This document shows positions 10,301-17,719 of a DNA stretch of 64,000 nt, piece after piece. The stretch comes from Streptomyces sp. BK340 (GTDB lineage Bacteria; Actinomycetota; Actinomycetes; Streptomycetales; Streptomycetaceae), in assembly GCF_007827595.1 (NCBI RefSeq), contig NZ_VISR01000004.1, positions 124,001 to 188,000 of the forward strand, read 5' to 3'. The translations under genes were made by a program, and so were the position numbers. The first letter of the stretch is position 1; each line of letters opens with the position of its first letter. The notes beneath the pieces are model-generated. The model was not told where the DNA came from and did no database searches. It was given only the letters and a program-made list of their open reading frames with translations.

Positions 10301-11538
10301 TCGCGCTGGGTCAGCGCGCCCGGCACGTTGAGCAGCCCGGGTGTCGCGGTTTCCAGCAACTTGGGTGCAAGCGCTGCCAGTTGGGGATAGAAGTCGTCGC
10401 GCATGACCAGGATCACGCTGAGCCTGGTGGGCGCGTCGGCGGCCGCGGCGATGTCGTCGATGACGGCCAGGAAGTCCTGCGGCCGGCCGTCGGTGCTCTG
10501 GACCAGAAGTTCTTCGAACTGGTCGATGACCAGGAGAATGCGCTCGTGGTCAGGCTCGCTCGCCAGCTTCTGTTCGACCGCCGCCGTGATCCCGTCACTC
10601 GCCGCCCCGGGCAGCCCGGCACGCTCGATCTCCGTCGGCAGATCCTGCCGGGGCCGCGCCAGCACCGGCAGCCACCGGTCGCTCCCCACCACCTCCCCCT
10701 CCGCCAGCGCCCGCAGCACACCCGCCTGGATCAACGACGACTTGCCCGAGCCGGACGGCCCGAGCAGCAGTGTCAGCCGCCGTCCCAGGGCCAGGTTCGC
10801 CACGACCTGCCGTACCGCGTCCCCGCGCCCCTCGAACCACTGGGCGTGCTGCGCGGTGAACGGCTCCAGCCCCCGGTACGGGCAGACCTCCTGCGCCGCC
10901 AGCTCGGGCCGGACCTCCCGTAGGACCTCGGTCGGGGTGGCGTACGCGATGTCCTGTCCCCGCCCCCACTCGTCGGGCGCCGTGATCTCGGTGAGCATGC
11001 CGATGACCAGGCCGGTCACCTTGTCCAGAACGGGCCCGCCGCTGAACCCGGTGGTGAGGTCGTTCGCGTCGGTCAGCTGGAGATGCGCGCCCCTGCCCGC
11101 CGAGGCCGGCAGCAGATCGGCCACCTCGCCGCGGCCCCAGTGCCCCTCCCGCGGAGCCTGGGCGGGGAAGCCGAACGACCGGACCTGATGCCCGCCGCAC
11201 CCCTCCGCCGAGCCCAGCGGCAACACCCGTGTGCCAGGCGGCGCGCCGCTCAGCCGGACGAAGGCCACGTCCTCGTCCTCCGGTGCGCGCCACGAGTCGG
11301 GGAGGACCTGTCCTTCCAGGCTGTCCGCACCACCCGCCGCACGAGGGAAGGCCAGTAGCACCCGCTCGCCCGGCCCGGAGTTCGCCGCCCGCACCACGTG
11401 CGCACACGTGACCAGGACATCCTCGGCCACCAGGAAAGCCGCCCCCGCCACGCTCCCGTCCGGCCCGAGGATCTGCGCCACCGCCCTGGGCAGATCCGAG
11501 GACGGGCCCGCGTCCGCCCCGCTCCCGGAGCTAGCCAC
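7393..11538 (-). CDS. Trypsin-STAND ATPase-WD40 signalling protein
   Basis: The product has 1381 residues. The N-terminal 1-210 is a trypsin-like protease with all three catalytic residues visible: H47 in VTCAHVV, D90 in EDEDVAF and S166 in GFSGGP. Next is a STAND-type NTPase that opens with the CPYRGLEPF signature, Walker A GPSGSGKS at 260-267 and Walker B ILLVIDQFEELL near 331-343. A basic run (RRRR) and one transmembrane helix near 676-700 follow. The C-terminus has fourteen WD40 repeats (about 765-1340), enough for two seven-blade propellers. STAND proteins are switch ATPases in which ligand binding by the repeats releases the effector, here apparently the protease. Such proteins are placed by family studies in biological-conflict systems; the trigger and target here are unknown. 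The GTG start overlaps the stop of the upstream gene by 8 bases, implying translational coupling. Confidence 0.88.
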   Translation of the reverse strand: MASSGSGADAGPSSDLPRAVAQILGPDGSVAGAAFLVAEDVLVTCAHVVRAANSGPGERVLLAFPRAAGGADSLEGQVLPDSWRAPEDEDVAFVRLSGAPPGTRVLPLGSAEGCGGHQVRSFGFPAQAPREGHWGRGEVADLLPASAGRGAHLQLTDANDLTTGFSGGPVLDKVTGLVIGMLTEITAPDEWGRGQDIAYATPTEVLREVRPELAAQEVCPYRGLEPFTAQHAQWFEGRGDAVRQVVANLALGRRLTLLLGPSGSGKSSLIQAGVLRALAEGEVVGSDRWLPVLARPRQDLPTEIERAGLPGAASDGITAAVEQKLASEPDHERILLVIDQFEELLVQSTDGRPQDFLAVIDDIAAAADAPTRLSVILVMRDDFYPQLAALAPKLLETATPGLLNVPGALTQRDLHDIIVLPAEKAGLRFQPGLPEQIISDVLESSPEAMAARLAPVTVLPLLELTLKQLWSRRKDGYLTHEAYRRIGAVTGSLTTWCDSALDKLSADQQQIARRILTSLVHPADPGRRIPAVRAQVPLDELRDLAAGPDNAPDGDVGTVIAALARHRIITTQTLRDPHRPDAPPGEPVAELIHDALIRDWGALREWVRQDHRFHEWLERTRERQLHWAEKHDPGDLLAGTALAEGLEWSQRRGLPDDITEFLSASRQRQGAIAQRRRRLITVLATLLVLALLGGAGALWQWRTAVAERQAALSRQLATQSDTLSATNPELSSLLAVEAYRISPTPESLASLRSAADLPLHRRLSGHTNLVSSVAFSPDGRTLASASSDRTVRLWDVATGRTRAILRGHTDSVTSVAFSPDGRTLASAGTDATARLWDVATGRTRGILRGHSSWVTSVAFSPDGRTLATGSSDHTVRLWDIATLKTRRILNGHTDQVWSVAFSPDSHTLASAGWDATARLWDVATGEQRGILRGHTNAVQSVAFSPDGRTLATGSWDTTALLWDVSTRKALVVLSGHSDLVYAVAFSPDGRTLATAGVDRTARLWDVATGATRLELVGHTNMVYGVAFSPDGNTLATGSRDNTVGLWSTHGATRTTLIGHTNGVTSVAFSPDGHTLATAGVDRTARLWDITTGKTRTILKGHDSQVNAVAFSPDGRLVATAGDTTARLWDTVTGRARGVLKHPSGVQSVAFSPDGHTLATAGVDRTARLWDITTGKTRTILIGHNDQVYAVAFSPDGHTLATAGADATARLWDTTTGKTRAILKGHNDQVYAVAFSPDGRTLATGSLDYTARLWNVATGKPRSTLIGHDDWVNSVAFSPDGRTLATGSSDWTMMFWNVATGEPRATEYGHENTVQSVAFSPDGRTVATGSADKTARLWNTNLLAPSAAIHQICRVVNRDLTPEEHTAYLPGHSVGHVCPTRK
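7519..9254 (-). repeat. Fourteen tandem ~126-bp WD40-coding repeats
   Basis: The motif VAFSPD occurs fourteen times at about 42-residue spacing. Several units are almost identical. For example, the eighth and tenth share an uninterrupted DGHTLATAGVDRTARLWDIT segment, and the eleventh and twelfth share HNDQVYAVAFSPDG. The ninth and tenth units are slightly shortened. This points to recent tandem duplication or conversion. Confidence 0.9.
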
Positions 11539-11848
11539 CGTTGCCCGTCCACGCCACGGTCACCTGCAGATGGCAGTTCGCGCTGCTCTTGGTGATCACC
11601 GCCCCGGCCTCGACCGCGAGGTTCACGCCGAACTCGACCGTGATCGAGTCGGGCCGGGCCTTGCGCAGTTGGTCGAGGGCGACCTGCGCCACCCGGGTGA
11701 CCGGCTCCAGAGCGTCCTGCAGAGTCTCCGGCACCTCGCGGATGGCGTCCCCGACGCGCCCGGCCTTCACCGGCCCGTCCACCCCGGCCGCCCCCTCGAC
11801 CAGCACCCAGCCCCCGCCCTCCAACGGAATCCGGGTCAGAGGTGTCAC
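11531..11848 (-). CDS. Trypsin-co-occurring domain protein (CU044_2847/Trypco1-like)
   Basis: I choose GTG 11848 because GGAGGAGG lies directly upstream on the minus strand; the longer frame to 11893 has no such site. The product has 105 residues. Its C-terminal half (ITVEFGVNLAVEAGAVI...ANCHLQVTVAW) matches the small beta-rich family that is regularly encoded beside trypsin-like proteases in actinobacteria. Its stop (TAG) overlaps the GTG start of the trypsin-STAND gene, so the two are made together in a fixed order. The family's biochemical role is not established. A regulator, substrate or tether for the neighbouring protease is my inference from gene context. Confidence 0.7.
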   Translation of the reverse strand: MTPLTRIPLEGGGWVLVEGAAGVDGPVKAGRVGDAIREVPETLQDALEPVTRVAQVALDQLRKARPDSITVEFGVNLAVEAGAVITKSSANCHLQVTVAWTGNGG

Positions 11849-11945
11849 GCCTCCTCCTCCGCTCGCGCGCCCACCAGGGATCACAGCCAGCATCCGGCAC
11901 CGGTGGCATATGCCGCAGCTCGAGCTGGGCCGTACGAAGGAGACG

Positions 11946-12593
11946 TCACACCGGCCGGGCGCACCCCACCGGCCGCCTCCCGCCCAACTCGACGTAGAGC
12001 ACCGTCGGCGCAGGGCACTCGGACCGCTCGGTGACCGCCTTCGCGACCTCGTACTGCGGCTTCCGGTGTCCCGACCCGTCGCACGCCGTCTCCCGCACCT
12101 GGCCGCCGCCGGAGTCGTAGAGGCAGTCGCCGGGGATCGTGCGGGGGCCGCCGCCGGCGCCCGGGTCGCCGGGGTGCGGGGGCTCCAGGTTGCGCATGCA
12201 GGCGTAGCCCTGAGGGATCGCGCCGTCGCCGTCCTCGTCGTCCCGCGGTCGCTGTTCGCTGATGTGCAGCACGAAGTCGGTGGTCGGCGGGCACAGCGGG
12301 CCGTCGGCGGTCGTGCCGTCGTAGCGGGCGACGACCCGGGCGGCGGCCCGCTCGCCGGTGCAGGGGACCTCGGTGAAGCTGGTGGTGCCGAAGGAGCTGC
12401 ACTCGCCGACCGCGAGGAACTGGGCGCCGTAGCCGGAGGGGAGGGCGGTGGCGGGCCGGGCGTTGCCCACCGGGGCGTCCGCGTGGCCCTGGCAGCCGCT
12501 GAGCAGGCTGGTCAGGACGGCCGCCAGGACGGCGAGGGCAGGGGTGGGTGGCAGGAGGCGGTACGCCGTCCGTGCGGCACCCTTCCCGCGCAT
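11946..12593 (-). CDS. Putative lipoprotein of unknown function
   Basis: The product has 215 residues from ATG 12593, which follows a G-rich ribosome site. A hydrophobic N-terminal segment ends in a LLSGC lipobox, so it is predicted to be lipid-anchored outside the membrane. The mature part holds several cysteines (ECSSF, VPCTG, LCPP, ACMR, DCLY, ACDG, ECPA, GCARP) that suggest disulfides, and a repeated 'C-x-x-x...VP-C' layout as in septum-formation-like or DUF4190-type extracellular domains. I cannot name the family securely. It is the gene immediately upstream (in transcription order) of the Trypco1/STAND pair, separated by about 50 bases, and could be cotranscribed with them. Confidence 0.6.
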   Translation of the reverse strand: MRGKGAARTAYRLLPPTPALAVLAAVLTSLLSGCQGHADAPVGNARPATALPSGYGAQFLAVGECSSFGTTSFTEVPCTGERAAARVVARYDGTTADGPLCPPTTDFVLHISEQRPRDDEDGDGAIPQGYACMRNLEPPHPGDPGAGGGPRTIPGDCLYDSGGGQVRETACDGSGHRKPQYEVAKAVTERSECPAPTVLYVELGGRRPVGCARPV

Positions 12594-12740
12594 CGCCAAC
12601 CCCCCCCAGACACCCCCCTGTCCGGGCACTGCCAACCCCCAGACACCCCCGCCCAGCGTGGCCCCGGCGCTGGGGCCACGTCAGGCGAACAGTAGGGTTT
12701 CAGCCCTTTGGGTGCGTTGTGCCCCGTGTGCGACGTACGT

Positions 12741-14576
12741 CTAGTACGTCAGCCCGTGGCCGAGGGGGTACAGCACCTGGGTCGGATCGTCCGCCCGCTG
12801 CACCGGCACCGGGAGCCTGCCCCGCGGGTTCACCCGTCCGGCGATCACCCGCGCGGCGGCCCGCAGTTCGACGTCGGTCCAGGAGTAGGTCGCCAAGTAG
12901 GCCTTGGCGGAGGGGAGCTGGGCCACGTCGTAGGGGTTGCGGATGGCGACGGCCGCCACCGGGGTACCGGTGGCGAGAAGTTGCTCGGCCAGGGTCTGCT
13001 GGGTGCTGCCCGCCGTCACGTTGTACGTCCCGACGACCACCGCGTCCGCGTCCCGCGCCGCCGCCACCGCCTTGGCGATGGTCGTCGCGGAGGGTGCGGT
13101 CCCGGTGGACAGGGCCGTGGCGGCGAAGCCCAGTTCGGTGAGGGCGGTGGCCAGGACCGAGGTGGGCGGGCCGGTGGTGCCGGACGGGGAGGCCGGGTCG
13201 GCGCCGACGACCAGGATCCTGTGCTGGGTGCGGGGGTCCAGCGGGAGGACGTCGTCCTCGTTGACCAGCAGGGTCGTGGTTCGTTCGGCGATCCGGTCCG
13301 CCGTGGCCAGGTGGGATGCGGTGCCCACCGTGCGGTCGACGGCGGACCGGGGGACGTACGCGCCGTCGAGCAGTCCGAGGTGGGCCTTCAGGCGGAGGAT
13401 GCGAAGGATCGATTCGTCCAGCCGGGTCTCGGTCAGCTCGCCGTCGCGGACGGCGTTCAGCACCGCGTGCCAGGCCACGTCGATCGAGGGCGGGTTGAGC
13501 AGCTGGTCGACGCCGGCCTTCAGGGCCAGCACCGGCACCCGGTCGTCACCGTACTTGGTGCGCACGCCCTCCATGCCGAGGGAGTCGGTGACCACGACCC
13601 CGTCGTAGCCGAGTTCGCCGCGCAGGATGCCGGTGAGGATCGGGTGGGACAGGGTCGCCGGGTCGCCGGAGTCGTCGAGCGCCGGGAACTGGATGTGGGC
13701 CGTCATGATCGAGTCGATGCCCGCGGCGATCGCCGCCCGGAAGGGGACGGCGTCCAGCTTCTCCCACAGGTCACGGCTGTGCGTGATGACCGGGAAGCCG
13801 GTGTGGCTGTCGACGGCGGTGTCGCCGTGTCCCGGGAAGTGCTTGGCGGTCGCCGCGACCCGGGAGGTCTGATAGCCCCCCACCTCGGCCGCCACCAGGG
13901 CCGCCACCGCGTCCGGGTCGGCCCCGAAGGACCGTACGCCGATGACCGGGTTGGCCGGGTTGACGTTCACGTCGGCATCGGGGGAGTAGTCCTGGTTGAT
14001 GCCCATGGCGCGCAGCTCCGCACCGGAGATGCGGCCGAGGGTGCGGGCGTCGGAACGGGAGCGGCCCGCGCCGATCGCCATCGCGCCCGGGAACAGCGTG
14101 GCCGGCTTGCCCACCCTGCACACTATTCCGTGCTCCTGGTCGGTGGCGATGAGCAGCGGCAGGCCGCGGGGCAGCTCCAGGGAGGCCTGCTGGATGCCGT
14201 TGGACAGGTCGGCGATCTGCCGGGGGTCGCGGGTGTTGTGGGCCCAGGTGAAGTAGATGATCCCGCCGACCCGGTACTTCTCGATCAGTTCGGCGGCCGT
14301 GCGGACGCCGAGCTCCTTGAGGTTGGCGTCGATGTCGGCCTGGTCGGGGGCGGTGGCGGAGTGGCCGTAGACCCGCATCACGAAGAGCTGGCCGACCTTC
14401 TCCTCCAGGCTCATGCGGGAGATCAGGGCGCGCAGAGCGCGGTCGTTCGAGGTGACGGCGTGGGCGGCGCCGGCCGGTACGGTCAGCGCGGCGGTGAGGC
14501 CCGCGGTCGCGGCGAGGACGGCCCGTCTGGACGGCCGTGCGGTGTTTCCCGTGCTTCCCGTGCTGGTGTGGTGCAC
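12741..14576 (-). CDS. Tat-exported GH3 beta-N-acetylhexosaminidase
   Basis: The start is GTG 14576, preceded by GGAAGGAG; the open frame extends far upstream but that part is not this gene. The product has 611 residues and begins with a twin-arginine signal (RPSRRAVLAATAG). The catalytic (beta/alpha)8 domain carries KHFPGHGDT, the NagZ-type loop with its histidine acid/base, and GYDGVVVTDSLGM with the nucleophile Asp331. A second alpha/beta domain (about 410-600) follows, as in longer secreted GH3 enzymes. The family releases N-acetylglucosamine from muropeptides or chitin oligomers. Being exported, it probably acts in wall or chitin turnover. An inverted repeat at 14607-14644 lies in its promoter region. 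Confidence 0.88.
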   Translation of the reverse strand: MHHTSTGSTGNTARPSRRAVLAATAGLTAALTVPAGAAHAVTSNDRALRALISRMSLEEKVGQLFVMRVYGHSATAPDQADIDANLKELGVRTAAELIEKYRVGGIIYFTWAHNTRDPRQIADLSNGIQQASLELPRGLPLLIATDQEHGIVCRVGKPATLFPGAMAIGAGRSRSDARTLGRISGAELRAMGINQDYSPDADVNVNPANPVIGVRSFGADPDAVAALVAAEVGGYQTSRVAATAKHFPGHGDTAVDSHTGFPVITHSRDLWEKLDAVPFRAAIAAGIDSIMTAHIQFPALDDSGDPATLSHPILTGILRGELGYDGVVVTDSLGMEGVRTKYGDDRVPVLALKAGVDQLLNPPSIDVAWHAVLNAVRDGELTETRLDESILRILRLKAHLGLLDGAYVPRSAVDRTVGTASHLATADRIAERTTTLLVNEDDVLPLDPRTQHRILVVGADPASPSGTTGPPTSVLATALTELGFAATALSTGTAPSATTIAKAVAAARDADAVVVGTYNVTAGSTQQTLAEQLLATGTPVAAVAIRNPYDVAQLPSAKAYLATYSWTDVELRAAARVIAGRVNPRGRLPVPVQRADDPTQVLYPLGHGLTY

Positions 14577-14606
14577 GTGCGCTCCTTCCAGAGGAGAACC
14601 GCTGAA

Positions 14607-14644
14607 GGAAACTTCCGAGGAGTCACCAATATCCGGGAAGTTTC
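14607..14644. promoter_or_regulatory. Inverted repeat in the GH3 promoter region
   Basis: GGAAACTTCC at 14607-14616 and GGAAGTTTC at 14636-14644 form inverted arms about 20 bases apart, 31-68 bases before the GTG start. This looks like an operator; I cannot name its regulator. Confidence 0.4.
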
Positions 14645-14681
14645 TTTCCGTCAAGGGACTGCACAGTAAGCCAGGATGAGG

Positions 14682-14720
14682 CCGCCATCGGCGCTTGGGA
14701 GGGGGGCGCGCCGATGGCGG
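14682..14720. terminator. Long hairpin downstream of the dehalogenase gene
   Basis: CCGCCATCGGCGC (14682-14694) and GCGCCGATGGCGG (14708-14720) are perfect 13-bp arms with a 13-base loop. It sits between the dehalogenase stop and the GH3 start on the same strand, so it probably ends the dehalogenase transcript. Confidence 0.55.
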
Positions 14721-14860
14721 TGGGCTGTCGGGCGTGATGCGGCGGAGAGGGTGCGTCGGCGTTCGCGGCCTGCGGCGAGGGCCGACACCGCACCACGGAC
14801 TCGTCCGGCAGCTCGCGGGTTGGACGGGTGCGGGCGGCGGTGGGTTCCCCTGACGGGAGG

Positions 14861-15712
14861 TCAGCGCAGTCCGTGCCGGTCGGCCCAGGAGGAGACGGCC
14901 GCCGCGATCTCGGCCGGCCGGTCCTCCGTGGCGTGGTGGCCGGCCGGGCCGCAGTGCACCGTCTCCAGGCCCGCCAGGTGGGTGGCGCACCACCCGGCGG
15001 TCTCCGGGCCGATCAGCAGGGTCGGTGAGCCCTCGAAGGTCAGCAGCAGCTTGGGCGTGTCGGGGCTCTTGGCCAGCCAGGCGTCGTAGGCCTCGATGCG
15101 GGCCACGAGGTCGGCGGGTTCGCCGCCCAGCGGCAGCTGGCGCGCCCACGAGAGCAGGGGGCGGCGGCTGTCGGGGGTGGGGTAGGGCGCGAGGTAGGCC
15201 TCCACCTCGGCTTCGGGCAGAGGGGTGAGGACGCCGCCGGAGTAGGCCTGCCGGACGAAGAGGTTCTCGTCCAGCATCCGCTCGCCCTGCGCCGAGCGGA
15301 TCGTCTCGGCGCGCCTGCGGGCCTGCGGGCTCAGCTCCTCCCAGGCCATCGGCTTGACGATGGTCTCGAAGAAGGCGATGCCGCGCACCCGCCCGGGGTG
15401 CCGCGCGGCCCAGTCGAAGGCGAGCGCGCCGCCCCAGTCGTGGCCCACCAGGACCACGTCGTCCAGGCCGAGCGCGTCGAACCAGGCGTCCAGGTAACGG
15501 GCGTGGTCGGCGAAGCGGTGAGTGATGTCCGGCTTGCCCGAGCGGCCCATGCCGATCAGGTCGGGGGCGAGCAGGCGGCCGGCGCCGATGCCGGGCAGCA
15601 CCTTGCGCCAGGTGTGCGAGGAGGCGGGGTTGCCGTGCAGGAAGACGAAGGGAGTACCGCTTCCGGACTCCTCGTGATGGATGGCCGAGTCGAGGACTGG
15701 AGTCGTGGGCAT
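14861..15712 (-). CDS. Haloalkane-dehalogenase-like alpha/beta hydrolase
   Basis: The product has 283 residues from ATG 15712. It shows the haloalkane dehalogenase pattern: HGNP at 26-29 (oxyanion hole, with the halide-stabilising Asn28), nucleophile Asp92 in GHDWGG followed by the second halide-binding Trp93, and a C-terminal AGHHATED with the catalytic histidine. Aspartate rather than serine as nucleophile separates it from esterases. Natural substrates of actinobacterial members are mostly unknown. The start lies 6 bases after a TACGGT hexamer and has no Shine-Dalgarno, which suggests a leaderless mRNA. An inverted repeat upstream (15726-15742) may be an operator. The EPSP synthase gene is divergent. 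Confidence 0.82.
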   Translation of the reverse strand: MPTTPVLDSAIHHEESGSGTPFVFLHGNPASSHTWRKVLPGIGAGRLLAPDLIGMGRSGKPDITHRFADHARYLDAWFDALGLDDVVLVGHDWGGALAFDWAARHPGRVRGIAFFETIVKPMAWEELSPQARRRAETIRSAQGERMLDENLFVRQAYSGGVLTPLPEAEVEAYLAPYPTPDSRRPLLSWARQLPLGGEPADLVARIEAYDAWLAKSPDTPKLLLTFEGSPTLLIGPETAGWCATHLAGLETVHCGPAGHHATEDRPAEIAAAVSSWADRHGLR

Positions 15713-15718
15713 ACGAAT

Positions 15719-15742
15719 ACCGTACATGGATATTATGTCCAT
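15719..15742. promoter_or_regulatory. Leaderless -10 and palindrome between dehalogenase and aroA
   Basis: On the minus strand TACGGT (15719-15724) lies 6 bases before the dehalogenase ATG. Just beyond it, ATGGATATTATGTCCAT (15726-15742) has inverted ATGGA/TCCAT ends around an AT-rich core, unusual in this GC-rich DNA. A partial direct repeat (ATGGCTATTAT) adjoins it. Confidence 0.45.
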
Positions 15743-15826
15743 GGCTATTATCTGGCGAGGGCTGCCCGCGACGCGCGCGGTCCACCCCCTGGACATTCCG
15801 CCCATCCGCCCGCGCGACGGACCATC

Positions 15827-17071
15827 ATGACGGCCATGCCCGCAGTCGACATCCCCGGTTCCAAGTCCATCACCGCCCGCGCGCTCTTCCTCGCGGCCGC
15901 CGCCGACGGCGTCAGCACCCTCGTACGGCCCCTGCGCTCCGACGACACCGAGGGCTTCGCCGAGGGCCTGGTCCGGCTCGGCTACCGGGTGGGCCGCACC
16001 CCGGACGCCTGGCAGGTGGACGGCCGCCCGCAGGGCCCGGCGCTGGCCGAGGCCGACGTGTACTGCCGCGACGGCGCCACCACCGCCCGTTTCCTGCCCA
16101 CCCTGGCCGCCGCGGGCCACGGCACCTACCGCTTCGACGCCTCCCCGCAGATGCGCCGGCGCCCCCTCGGCCCGCTCACCCGGGCCCTGCGCGACCTCGG
16201 CGTCGACCTGCGGCACGAGGAGGCCGAGGGCCACCACCCGCTCACCGTCCGGGCGGCCGGGGTCGAGGGCGGCGAGGTCGTGCTGGACGCCGGCCAGTCC
16301 TCCCAGTACCTCACCGCGCTGCTCCTGCTCGGCCCGCTGACCCGGGGCGGCCTGCGGATCCGGGTGACCGACCTGGTCTCGGTGCCGTACGTGGAGATCA
16401 CGCTGGCGATGATGCGGGCGTTCGGCGTCGAGGTGGTCCGGGACGGCCAGGTCTTCGACGTCCCGGCCGGCGGCTACCGGGCCACCACCTACGCCATCGA
16501 GCCGGACGCCTCGACCGCGAGCTACTTCTTCGCCGCGGCGGCCGTCACCCCGGGCCGCGAGGTGACCGTGCCGGGCCTCGGTTCGGGGGCACTCCAGGGC
16601 GACCTGCGGTTCGTCGAGGTGCTGCGCCGGATGGGCGCGGAGGTGGACGTGGCCGCGGACCGGACGACCGTACGCGGCACGGGAGTTCTGCGCGGTCTGA
16701 CCGTCAACATGCGGGACGTCTCCGACACCATGCCGACCCTCGCCGCGATCGCACCCTTCGCCTCAGGACCGGTCCGCATCGAGGACGTGGCCAACACACG
16801 GGTCAAGGAGTGCGACCGGCTGGAGGCCTGCGCGGAGAACCTGCGCCGGCTCGGCGTGGACGTGGCGACCGGCCCCGACTGGATCGAGATCCGGCCCGGC
16901 ACGCCCCTGCCGGACGTCGGCATCAAGTCGTACGGCGACCACCGCATCGTGATGTCCTTCGCGGTGACCGGACTGCGCACGCCCGGGCTGTCGTACGACG
17001 ATCCCGGCTGCGTACGGAAGACGTTCCCGGGCTTCCACGAGGCGTTCGCGGAACTGGCCGCGACCACCTGA
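15827..17071 (+). CDS. aroA: 3-phosphoshikimate 1-carboxyvinyltransferase (EPSP synthase)
   Basis: The product has 414 residues from ATG 15827 (ATG 15836 is also possible). It transfers the enolpyruvyl group of PEP to shikimate-3-phosphate, the sixth step of the shikimate pathway. Visible family marks are PGSKSITARAL at the N-terminus, the DGATTARF loop (the usual GNAGT region, altered), MRRRPLGPL, DASTASYF, KECDR near the C-terminus (usual KESDR) and YGDHRIVMSF. The divergence at several of these marks suggests a secondary or specialised copy rather than the housekeeping enzyme, although the PEP- and phosphate-binding residues look kept. It stands alone among unrelated genes, not in an aromatic operon. 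Confidence 0.8.
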   Translation: MTAMPAVDIPGSKSITARALFLAAAADGVSTLVRPLRSDDTEGFAEGLVRLGYRVGRTPDAWQVDGRPQGPALAEADVYCRDGATTARFLPTLAAAGHGTYRFDASPQMRRRPLGPLTRALRDLGVDLRHEEAEGHHPLTVRAAGVEGGEVVLDAGQSSQYLTALLLLGPLTRGGLRIRVTDLVSVPYVEITLAMMRAFGVEVVRDGQVFDVPAGGYRATTYAIEPDASTASYFFAAAAVTPGREVTVPGLGSGALQGDLRFVEVLRRMGAEVDVAADRTTVRGTGVLRGLTVNMRDVSDTMPTLAAIAPFASGPVRIEDVANTRVKECDRLEACAENLRRLGVDVATGPDWIEIRPGTPLPDVGIKSYGDHRIVMSFAVTGLRTPGLSYDDPGCVRKTFPGFHEAFAELAATT

Positions 17072-17128
17072 CGGGACGGTGGCCGTCTTCGCTGGACCGC
17101 GGGGAAGGGCTCGGAAATCATCGGACGC

Positions 17129-17719
17129 ATGACCACGCGCTCGTATCTCGTCCTGCACGGCTGGCAGAACCGCCGGCCCGGGGGCCACTGGCAGCACTGG
17201 CTCGCCGACCGGCTCACCGCCCTCGGGCACCGGGTGACCTACCCGCAGCTGCCCGACCCGGACGACCCGGACCTCGAGGCGTGGCTCGGTGAACTGGCCC
17301 GGCACCTGGAGGAGCTGGACGAGTCGGGCGAGCGGGTCGTCGTGGCGCACAGCCTTTCCGCCGTGCTGTGGCTGCACGCCGCGGCCCGGGGAATGAAGGA
17401 ACAGCGGTACGCGGACCGGGTGCTGCTCGTCGCGCCGCCGTCCGCATCCGTTCTCGTCCGGTACCCGGAGGTGGCTGGCTTCGCGCCGCCCGTCCCCGGC
17501 TTCGTCCTGCCCGGCCGGACCCGGCTCGTCGCGGGCGACGACGACCCGTACTGCCCCGAGGGCGCCGGCCCCGCCTTCGGTGCGCCGCTCGGCATCCCCA
17601 CCGACATCGTCCCGGGCGCCGCACACCTCGACCTGGACGCCGGTTACGGCTCCTGGCCGGCCGTGCTCGACTGGTGCCTGGGCGACCCGGCACCGCTCAC
17701 GGCACGTCCACAGCAGTAG
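17129..17719 (+). CDS. RBBP9/YdeN-family alpha/beta hydrolase
   Basis: The product has 196 residues. It has the short alpha/beta-hydrolase layout of the RBBP9/YdeN family: LHGWQ with the family's HWQHWL continuation near the N-terminus, nucleophile Ser in AHSLSA, Asp in GDDDPYC and His in PGAAHLD. These enzymes are small serine hydrolases with largely unknown physiological substrates. The gene begins 57 bases after aroA and may be cotranscribed. Its 3' end overlaps the convergent MFS gene by 23 bases. The start lacks a close Shine-Dalgarno. Confidence 0.8.
   Translation: MTTRSYLVLHGWQNRRPGGHWQHWLADRLTALGHRVTYPQLPDPDDPDLEAWLGELARHLEELDESGERVVVAHSLSAVLWLHAAARGMKEQRYADRVLLVAPPSASVLVRYPEVAGFAPPVPGFVLPGRTRLVAGDDDPYCPEGAGPAFGAPLGIPTDIVPGAAHLDLDAGYGSWPAVLDWCLGDPAPLTARPQQ

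Noticed and set aside
12741..15785. One continuous minus-strand frame covering GH3 and the dehalogenase region
   Set aside because: Only the part from GTG 14576 reads as GH3 with a ribosome site and Tat signal; upstream it is out of frame with the real dehalogenase gene.
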